From positions 1-8,854 of the forward strand of contig JAKAZC010000101.1 of assembly GCA_021826655.1 (NCBI GenBank): DNA of 8,854 bases, read 5' to 3'. The translations under genes were made by a program, and so were the position numbers. This stretch comes from Actinomycetes bacterium. Lineage in GTDB: Bacteria; Actinomycetota; Acidimicrobiia; Acidimicrobiales; RAAP-2. Under the pieces are notes generated by a model. That model ran no database searches. It had not been told where the DNA came from and saw only the letters and a list, made by a program, of their open reading frames with translations. Shown in pieces: positions 3,753 to 8,854 of the stretch (position 1 is the stretch's first letter; each line of letters starts with the position of its first letter).

Positions 3753-6008
3753 TCAGCGCCGGGTGAACTCCCGCCCGGCCGGTGCACCGGTGACCGGCGC
3801 GTCGCCTTCCGGTCCGTCGACCCTGGGGGCCCCGGCTTCCGCCTCCGACTCCCCGGCCGGCCCCTTCGGCGGGGCCAGGTCTCCGCCTTCGAGGTCCACG
3901 GAGGGGAGCACCCGGCCCAGCCAGGCCGGCAGCCACCACGCCCGGCGTCCCATCAGGGACATGACCGCCGGAACCAGGGTCATCCGCACGATGAAGGCGT
4001 CGACCGCCACCCCGACGGCGAGCGACAGACCGATGGACTTGGTGACGAGATCGTTGGTCAGGATGAAGCTCCCGAATACGGAGATCATGATCAGTGCGGC
4101 CGCAACCACGACCCTGCCGCTCTCCTCGAAGCCGGTACGGACGGCGTCGCCGGCCCCGGCCCCGTGGACGAAGCTCTCACGCATGCGGATCACCAGGAAG
4201 ACCTCGTAGTCCATGGCCAGTCCGAAGAGCACACCGACCAACAGGATGGGCAGGAAGCTCACCACCGGACCCGGATCGGTGACACCGAGCAGCTTGGTGA
4301 GGTGACCCTGCTGGAAGACGTAGACGACGATCCCGAGCGACGCGGCGATGCTGAGCAGGAAGCCGATCACCGCCTTGACCGGCACCAGGACGGACCGGAA
4401 GACCATCATCAGCAGCAGGAGGGCCAGACCTACCACGACCAGGACGTAGACGGGCAGTGCACCCGACAGTTTGGCGGAGACATCGAGGTTGACGGCGGTC
4501 TGACCGGTGACCAGCACCCGGATCCCCGTGGCCCTCTGGATCCCGGAGGCGGCCCCGCGGATGGTTCCCACCAGGTCGCTGGTGGCGGCGGCGGTCGGCC
4601 CGCTGCGGGGCGTCACGCTCACGATCGTCACGTCCTTGGCCGCGTTCTGCACAGGGGGGGAGACCGCCTGGACGTCGCGGAGGCTCTTCAGCCCGGCAAC
4701 CGCCGTCTCCGCCACCTTGATGGGATCGTCCCGGTTCGGCGCGTCGACCACCACGGTGAGCGGCCCGTTGAACCCGGGGCCGAACCCCTGGGTCAGGAGG
4801 TCGTAGGCGGTGCGGGCCGTCGTCCCCACCGGCTGCGCGCCCGCATCGGGCAGACCCAGCCGGAGGTCGAGCGCGGGAGCGGCCACGATCAACACGACCG
4901 CGAGGCCGGCGAGGACGGTCACCAGCGCGTGGCGGGTCACGACCCGCACCCAGCGTGCGCTGGCCGTCGACGGCGACGTCGACCCGGCACCGGCCCGGCG
5001 CCGCGGCTTCGGCGCGGTGATCTTCGACCCCGCGAATCCGAGGAGTGCGGGCAGGAGGGTGACGGCGATCACCACCGCGACGACGACGGTGCCGGCGGCG
5101 GCCAGTCCCATCACCGTCAGGAAGGGGATGTTGACGACCGCCAGCCCCGCCAGGGCGATCACCACCGTCATGCCGGCGAAGACCACCGCCGTCCCTGCGG
5201 TGGCGGTGGCCCGGGCCGCGGCCTCCGCATGGTCGAACCCCTCCGCCAGGTGCTCGCGGTACCGGTGCAGGATGAACAGCGCGTAGTCGATGCCGACGGC
5301 GAGCCCGATCATGGTGGCGAGGATCGGTGCAGTCGAGGACAGGTCGACGACCGCCCCCAACGCGTTGATCGACAGGATCCCGATCGACACGCCGATCATC
5401 GCCAAGATCAGGGGCAGACCGGCGGCGAACAGCGCCCCGAACGTGATGGTCAGCACCACGTAGGCGATCACGATGCCGAGCGCCTCGGAGCTCTTGGCCC
5501 CGGGTGGTGCGATCACCCCGCCACCAAAGGCGACGGCGATGCCCGCGGCGTGGGCCGGCTCGGCACTGCGCTCGAGTGCGGTCTTCGAGGCCTCCGCGAT
5601 CCCGGCGACCGGGACCGAGTAGATGGCGTCGGCGAAGGCGATGCGCCCGTTGGTGGAGATCGTGTCCATGGCGAAGGGATCGGTGACCGCCACCACCTGG
5701 CCGGCAACCCTGGCCCGCGCCAGCGTCGCCTCGACGGCGGACCGCAGTGGGGGCTCGGTCAGGCGGTGCCCCGTCGGGGCCTCGAAGACGATCCGGGCCG
5801 CGGCACCTGCCGCGGCCGGGAACTTCTGGTTGAGTAGGTCGATCGCCTCCTGCGACTGGGTCCCCGGGATCGAGAACTGCGTGCTGGGCGGCCGGGCGAA
5901 CGTCTGGGACAGCCCGCCGACGACGAACAGCAGGACGACCCAGAATCCGACCACGATGCGCCGGTGCCGGAACGTCCATGCCCCCAGTGCGTAGAGACCG
6001 TTTGCCAT
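3753..6008 (-). CDS. MMPL-family (RND superfamily) membrane transporter
   Basis: This is a complete 751-aa MMPL transporter, a proton-driven inner-membrane exporter of lipids or other hydrophobic compounds in actinobacteria. It has two MMPL halves. TM1 (about 18-33) is followed by an extracytoplasmic loop (about 35-172) and a block of membrane helices (about 175-330). A second TM (about 361-380) leads to another loop (about 382-518) and the last block (about 519-688). The proton-relay Asp-Tyr pairs characteristic of MmpL proteins are present in both halves: Asp241-Tyr242 in GLAVGIDYALF and Asp600-Tyr601 in FGLAMDYEVF. The C-terminal 60 residues are hydrophilic and acidic/Pro-rich. ATG 6008 (MANGLYALG) is chosen because GAAAGGA lies four bases upstream and membrane topology begins here; the 56-residue extension read from 6176 is basic, low in hydrophobicity and unlike the family. 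No lipid-synthesis or TetR partner lies nearby, so the substrate is unknown. Confidence 0.93.
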   Translation of the reverse strand: MANGLYALGAWTFRHRRIVVGFWVVLLFVVGGLSQTFARPPSTQFSIPGTQSQEAIDLLNQKFPAAAGAAARIVFEAPTGHRLTEPPLRSAVEATLARARVAGQVVAVTDPFAMDTISTNGRIAFADAIYSVPVAGIAEASKTALERSAEPAHAAGIAVAFGGGVIAPPGAKSSEALGIVIAYVVLTITFGALFAAGLPLILAMIGVSIGILSINALGAVVDLSSTAPILATMIGLAVGIDYALFILHRYREHLAEGFDHAEAAARATATAGTAVVFAGMTVVIALAGLAVVNIPFLTVMGLAAAGTVVVAVVIAVTLLPALLGFAGSKITAPKPRRRAGAGSTSPSTASARWVRVVTRHALVTVLAGLAVVLIVAAPALDLRLGLPDAGAQPVGTTARTAYDLLTQGFGPGFNGPLTVVVDAPNRDDPIKVAETAVAGLKSLRDVQAVSPPVQNAAKDVTIVSVTPRSGPTAAATSDLVGTIRGAASGIQRATGIRVLVTGQTAVNLDVSAKLSGALPVYVLVVVGLALLLLMMVFRSVLVPVKAVIGFLLSIAASLGIVVYVFQQGHLTKLLGVTDPGPVVSFLPILLVGVLFGLAMDYEVFLVIRMRESFVHGAGAGDAVRTGFEESGRVVVAAALIMISVFGSFILTNDLVTKSIGLSLAVGVAVDAFIVRMTLVPAVMSLMGRRAWWLPAWLGRVLPSVDLEGGDLAPPKGPAGESEAEAGAPRVDGPEGDAPVTGAPAGREFTRR

Positions 6009-6219
6009 TGCGTCCTTTCGTCGCGCGGGCGCGTCCCGCAAACTGCGACCACCGGGGTCTGGTTGGCACCATCGGCACGTGGCCGGCCGGGATTGAGCAC
6101 GGGATCCATCGAACCGGTCCGACCCCGGGCCGTGTGCCGGCACGGTGCTTCTCCGCCCCGGCCGGGCCTCCGGCACGACACCCCCTCCGATGACCGCACG
6201 GCGTCGGTAGCATCGCCCC
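6009..6219. other. Divergent intergenic region between MMPL and zinc-ribbon genes
   Basis: It must contain the leftward MMPL promoter, but I see no clear -35/-10 pair for it. On the minus strand GCGGG-acgcg-CCCGC forms a small hairpin just before the MMPL ribosome-binding site. The right end carries TAGCAT (6208-6213), a candidate -10 for the rightward gene. Confidence 0.4.
6208..6219 (+). promoter_or_regulatory. Candidate leaderless -10 element (TAGCAT) before the zinc-ribbon gene
   Basis: TAGCAT fits the actinobacterial TANNNT -10 pattern and ends six bases before the GTG at 6220. Transcription would therefore begin at or next to the start codon, and no Shine-Dalgarno sequence is visible. 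No good -35 box is seen. Leaderless starts are common in actinobacteria, but this is inference from spacing. Confidence 0.45.
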
Positions 6220-6432
6220 GTGCCCGACCCGTCCCACCCGTCCGACCTGCCCGACGTACCGACCGGCCCGGGAGGCGCGCACGCGGATCCACAGGGCCGG
6301 TCCCGACCGCCCCGTCACGACGGGCCATGCGCAGGGTGTGGCACCGCGCACGCCAACCGGCTGGACGCACCGGGCGGTCCCGTGTGGCTGTGCCCGCCGT
6401 GCGCGGTGCTGGCGGACCTGGGCTGCCCGTGA
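6220..6432 (+). CDS. Small zinc-ribbon-like hypothetical protein (70 aa)
   Basis: This short protein has a Pro/Asp/His-rich, probably disordered N-terminus (1-35). A four-cysteine module follows, Cys37-x2-Cys40-x17-Cys58-x2-Cys61, and it fits a single zinc ribbon. The sequence between (GTAHANRLDAPGGPVWL) contains the Trp and glycines typical of a ribbon turn. I do not recognise a named family. The GTG start lacks a ribosome-binding site but sits six bases after a TAGCAT element, suggesting leaderless translation. The gene is 81 bp upstream of the aldehyde dehydrogenase on the same strand and divergent from the MMPL gene. The regular cysteine spacing argues that it is real; it could still be a chance ORF in GC-rich DNA. 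Confidence 0.55.
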   Translation: MPDPSHPSDLPDVPTGPGGAHADPQGRSRPPRHDGPCAGCGTAHANRLDAPGGPVWLCPPCAVLADLGCP

Positions 6433-6441
6433 CCCGGGGGA

Positions 6442-6458
6442 CCGCCGACGTCCGGCGG
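6442..6458 (+). terminator. Short hairpin after the zinc-ribbon gene
   Basis: CCGCCG (6442-6447) and CGGCGG (6453-6458) form a 6-bp all-GC stem with a 5-base loop, beginning nine bases after the stop. No T-run follows. It may end the short upstream transcript before the aldehyde dehydrogenase gene. Confidence 0.3.
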
Positions 6459-6513
6459 CCCACGGCCACCGCTCGCGGGTGACCGCCGGGCTCGCTGCTG
6501 GTTGACTGGTGCC

Positions 6514-7908
6514 ATGCCCGCGCCGACCGATACCGCCGCCACCTCGCTCGCCTCGACCGTGGCGACACTGCGAACCACCTTCCGCTCCGGCGTGACCCGC
6601 CCTCTGGCCTGGCGCCGGCGCCAACTCGAACAGCTTGCGCGCATGCTCACCGAGCACGAGGGCGAGTTCCTCGAGGCGCTCAAGGTCGACCTGGGCAAAC
6701 CGGCCGTCGAGGGGTACATCACCGACATCGCCTTCGTGCTCGGCGAGATCGAGTCCATGGTCAAGCACCTGGCGCGTTGGAACCGGCCCAGGCGGGTCCC
6801 GTCGCCGTTGGTCACCCTCCCGGCGCGTTCGAAGCTCGTGCCCGAACCGCTCGGCGTGGTCCTCGTCATCGCCCCGTGGAACTATCCGGTCCAGCTGCTG
6901 CTGGCCCCGGTGGCCGGGGCCATCGCCGCCGGCAACACCGTGGTGATGAAGCCGTCGGAGATCTCAGCGGCGACCTCCGCACTGCTCGGTCGACTGGTGC
7001 CCCTCTACCTCGACCCGACCGCCGTCGCACTCGTCGAGGGCGGTGTGTCCGAGACGACGGAACTGCTCGCCCAGCGCTTCGACCACATCTTCTACACGGG
7101 CAACGGCACCGTCGGCCGGGTGGTCATGGCCGCTGCCGCAGACCACCTCACACCGGTGACCCTGGAGCTGGGTGGCAAGAGCCCGGTCATCGTGGACGCG
7201 TCCGCCAACCTGAAGGTGACCGCCCGCCGGGTGGCCTGGGGGAAGTGGCTCAACGCCGGACAGACCTGTATCGCGCCCGACTACGTCCTCGTCCACGAAC
7301 GGGTCCGCCGGGCGTTCCTCGACGAGCTGGCTACGGCGATGACCGCGTTCTACGGAGACGATCCCCACACCAGCCCCGACTACGGGCGCATCGTGTCCGA
7401 CCGCCACTTCGACCGACTGGCCGGACTGATGGCCGGTGCCACAGTCGCGGTGGGCGGTGCAACGGTCGCGTCCGAGCGCTACATCGCGCCCACGGTCCTG
7501 GTCGACGTCGACCCGGCGTCACCGCTCATGACCGAGGAGATCTTCGGCCCCCTCCTGCCCGTCTTGTCGGTGGATTCGGCCCGCGAGGCCGTCGACTTCG
7601 TCAACGACCGGGACCACCCGCTCGCCCTCTACGTGTTCGCCGGAGACCGGACCGTCGTCGACGACGTGCTGACCCGGACCACCTCGGGTGGGGTCACCGT
7701 CAATGGGACGATGCTGCACTTCACCAACCCGCACCTGCCGTTCGGGGGGATCGGCGAGAGCGGGATGGGCGGCTACCACGGCGAGTCGGGGGTGCGGCTG
7801 TTCCAGCACCTGAAGCCGGTGCTCACCCGAGGCACGATGGTGGACCCCTCACTCCCCTATCCGCCCTACAACGACCGCAAGGCGAAGATCTTCCGGAAGA
7901 TCCTGTAG
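6514..7908 (+). CDS. Class-3-type aldehyde dehydrogenase (NAD(P)+-dependent)
   Basis: This 464-aa soluble enzyme oxidises aldehydes to carboxylic acids with NAD(P)+. All core ALDH elements are present: oxyanion Asn123 in APWNYPVQLLL, cofactor-loop KPSE (146-149), FYTGNGTVGR (193-202), general base Glu218 in LELGGKSP, nucleophile Cys252 in NAGQTCIAPDYV, EEIFGPLLPV (341-350), and the tail PYPPY (448-452) followed by a basic end. The short length, the absence of an N-terminal extension and the PYPPY ending point to the ALDH3 group (fatty, aromatic or coniferyl aldehyde dehydrogenases). Substrate cannot be fixed from sequence. ATG 6514 is chosen over TTG 6502; neither has a clear Shine-Dalgarno. 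It converges on the DUF1622 gene with a 23-bp gap. No frameshift or missing residue is seen. Confidence 0.93.
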   Translation: MPAPTDTAATSLASTVATLRTTFRSGVTRPLAWRRRQLEQLARMLTEHEGEFLEALKVDLGKPAVEGYITDIAFVLGEIESMVKHLARWNRPRRVPSPLVTLPARSKLVPEPLGVVLVIAPWNYPVQLLLAPVAGAIAAGNTVVMKPSEISAATSALLGRLVPLYLDPTAVALVEGGVSETTELLAQRFDHIFYTGNGTVGRVVMAAAADHLTPVTLELGGKSPVIVDASANLKVTARRVAWGKWLNAGQTCIAPDYVLVHERVRRAFLDELATAMTAFYGDDPHTSPDYGRIVSDRHFDRLAGLMAGATVAVGGATVASERYIAPTVLVDVDPASPLMTEEIFGPLLPVLSVDSAREAVDFVNDRDHPLALYVFAGDRTVVDDVLTRTTSGGVTVNGTMLHFTNPHLPFGGIGESGMGGYHGESGVRLFQHLKPVLTRGTMVDPSLPYPPYNDRKAKIFRKIL

Positions 7909-7931
7909 CCATCGGCGGCCACGACGACACC

Positions 7932-8315
7932 TCAGCGCCGGTCGTCGCCGTCCGATGCCCGCTCGGCGTCCAGCGCCGCCCGGTCCCACGGCCAGGTCCC
8001 GTCGATCTCGACGGCCAGGGACCAGCTCAGCACGATGCGGATGATCACGATCGTGGCCAGCACGGCCACGCTGGCCGGCGTCTGGTCCACGATGACGGTG
8101 CGGATGATGTCGGCCACGATCAGGATCTCGAGTCCGAGGAGGATGACCCGACCGAGGTGCCGCCGGCAGTAGGTGTAGGCGCCCGGCCGGTCGTCCCGGC
8201 GCAGGGACATCCACGCCGAGCGCACCAGCACCGCCAGACCGCCCAGTACCAGGATGCCCACACCCACGGCCTCGACGACCTGGACGACGTCCTCGGTGTA
8301 GTGGGCGAAGGTCAT
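7932..8315 (-). CDS. DUF1622 family membrane protein
   Basis: This 127-aa integral membrane protein of unknown function matches the DUF1622 pattern. It has three predicted transmembrane helices (about 13-33, 55-75 and 81-103). The conserved loop between the first two contains YTYCRRHLGR, and the second helix has GLEILIVADIIRT, both characteristic. The segment IIRIVLSWSLAVEIDG (91-106) is also typical, and the C-terminus is charged and cytoplasmic or disordered. ATG 8315 is the natural start; GGGA lies five bases upstream. It converges with the aldehyde dehydrogenase gene. Nothing nearby suggests a role. Confidence 0.88.
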   Translation of the reverse strand: MTFAHYTEDVVQVVEAVGVGILVLGGLAVLVRSAWMSLRRDDRPGAYTYCRRHLGRVILLGLEILIVADIIRTVIVDQTPASVAVLATIVIIRIVLSWSLAVEIDGTWPWDRAALDAERASDGDDRR

Positions 8316-8676
8316 GGCGTCCCGTGGCTCCTGTCGGTCGACGGCCGCTGCGCGCTCGGCACGATGCGGACCCTATCGCCCGACCACTCGGTGGGTGTCC
8401 GGCGTCGGTCCGGGCACGTCGGTCCGTCTCCGACGCGCGTGGCGGTGCTCGACCCGGTGAGCGTGGCCGCGGGGGAGGAGCGGGAGCCCGGACGGCCGCT
8501 GTCTGGCGGCCGCACCTCGGGGCCGGGATCGAGGTGGTGGCCGCATCGCTCGTCGCCTGCGCCGTGGTCGACGCCAGACGCAGCGGACGTGTGACCGGCC
8601 GGTGGGGTCCCGGAGCAGGCGGGGCGTGAGGACGGGTGGGCCCACCGGCCCAGGCTCCAGACGGGTCCCGGTAGTG
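8316..8676. other. Long gap without a recognisable gene, containing hairpins and palindromes
   Basis: Open frames here have no recognisable family and look like high-GC artefacts. Structure seen: CGGCCGC (8493-8499) pairing with GCGGCCG (8506-8512) over a 6-base loop; palindrome ACCGGCCGGT (8594-8603); palindrome GGTGGGCCCACC (8635-8646), overlapping a TGGGCC/GGCCCA hairpin (8637-8652). TAGTGT (8672-8677) is a possible -10 for the rightward gene. One palindrome could be a repressor operator for the transporter gene, but no regulator gene is present in the window. Confidence 0.4.
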
Positions 8677-8716
8677 TCACCCCGACACCCCGACACCCCG
8701 ACACCCCGACACCCCG
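8677..8716. repeat. 8-bp tandem repeat (ACACCCCG) upstream of the MFS gene
   Basis: Four exact copies of ACACCCCG run from 8685 to 8716, preceded by one copy differing at a single base (TCACCCCG, 8677-8684). The array lies directly after a possible -10 (TAGTGT) and 32 bp before the transporter ATG, so it would fall in the leader. It is a simple short tandem repeat prone to slippage. Confidence 0.9.
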
Positions 8717-8748
8717 ACGCCGCCTCCCGCCTCACCGACCGGAGCCCC

Positions 8749-8854
8749 ATGTCACGATCCGCCACGCGGTCCAGCTACAAGGTCACCTTCGCCGTCCTGG
8801 TGCTCGGCACGATCGCCTACGCGCTCCTGCAGTCACTCGTGTCACCGGTGCTCC
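8749..8854 (+). CDS. Probable MFS transporter (N-terminal fragment, cut by window edge)
   Basis: Only the first 35 codons are in the window. The peptide begins MSRSATRSSYKVTF and continues into a hydrophobic helix (AVLVLGTIAYALLQSLV). This closely resembles the first transmembrane segment of actinobacterial DHA2-type MFS drug-efflux permeases, which often start with a short basic tail, KVTFAVL and then AYALLQS. GGAG lies four bases before the ATG at 8749. An 8-bp tandem repeat occupies the presumed leader. Substrate and full length cannot be judged. Confidence 0.7.
   Translation, partial: MSRSATRSSYKVTFAVLVLGTIAYALLQSLVSPVL

Noticed and set aside
3735..5837. 700-codon open frame on the plus strand opposite the MMPL gene
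   Set aside because: It is extremely rich in Asp, His, Gly, Arg and Gln with no recognisable domain. It mirrors the codon pattern of the MMPL gene, whose two Asp-Tyr motifs and membrane helices clearly mark the real strand.
6009..6176. 56-residue N-terminal extension of the MMPL protein
   Set aside because: The extension is basic and non-hydrophobic, and the ATG at 6008 has a good ribosome-binding site at the usual family start.
4177..6768. 863-codon minus-strand frame running through the MMPL and ALDH regions
   Set aside because: It is a frame shadow in GC-rich DNA, Arg/Gly/Pro-rich, with no membrane segments or family motifs, and it crosses two real genes.
6777..8594. 605-codon plus-strand frame overlapping ALDH and DUF1622
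   Set aside because: It is out of frame with the ALDH catalytic motifs, has low-complexity Arg/Pro/Gly composition, and runs through DUF1622 on the opposite strand.
8324..8629. 101-codon plus-strand frame with a short hydrophobic stretch (GAGIEVVAASLVACAVV)
   Set aside because: No family recognised, Arg/Pro/Ala-rich elsewhere, no clear ribosome-binding site. A degraded gene remnant cannot be excluded but is not supported.

Overview
The window is GC-rich (roughly 70% by eye) with strong G/C at third codon positions, GTG starts, and protein families typical of Actinomycetota (CadI/ArsI with an [10 protein letters not shown] start, MMPL transporter, ALDH3, DUF1622). I call it an actinobacterial chromosome segment and cannot place it more precisely. 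I see no insertion sequence, integrase or CRISPR array.

Bases 1-1522 form a divergent arsenic-resistance locus. An ArsR-type repressor gene reads rightward. An ArsI/CadI-type VOC metalloenzyme gene and an ACR3 arsenite efflux gene (cut by the window's left edge) read leftward as an operon. The 96-bp gap between arsR and arsI carries two inverted copies of one 18-bp motif, a good candidate for the ArsR operator pair. Together the genes would sense As(III), split methylarsenite to As(III), and pump it out.

Bases 1713-3350 (minus strand) form a two-gene secretion module: a small secreted TasA/camelysin-like protein, then a SipW-type (Ser/His) signal peptidase. A near-consensus promoter (TTGACC-17-TACAAT) precedes the structural gene. 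The leader of about 100 nt can sequester the Shine-Dalgarno sequence in one fold and release it in a competing fold. A 15-bp perfect hairpin sits between the two genes. This is the part of the window most likely to hold something undescribed.

Bases 3516-3619 hold a minus-strand tRNA-Arg(CCU) whose 3' end is repeated twice more in tandem just outside the gene. Bases 3753-6008 (minus) encode a complete MMPL/RND-type transporter. Going rightward on the plus strand come a 70-aa zinc-ribbon-like protein with a possible leaderless promoter and a class-3 aldehyde dehydrogenase. A DUF1622 membrane protein follows on the minus strand. A gap of about 430 bp with palindromes and an 8-bp tandem repeat leads to the first 35 codons of a probable MFS transporter at the right edge. 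The genes after the arsenic and SipW modules show no clear shared pathway and look like ordinary neighbours.
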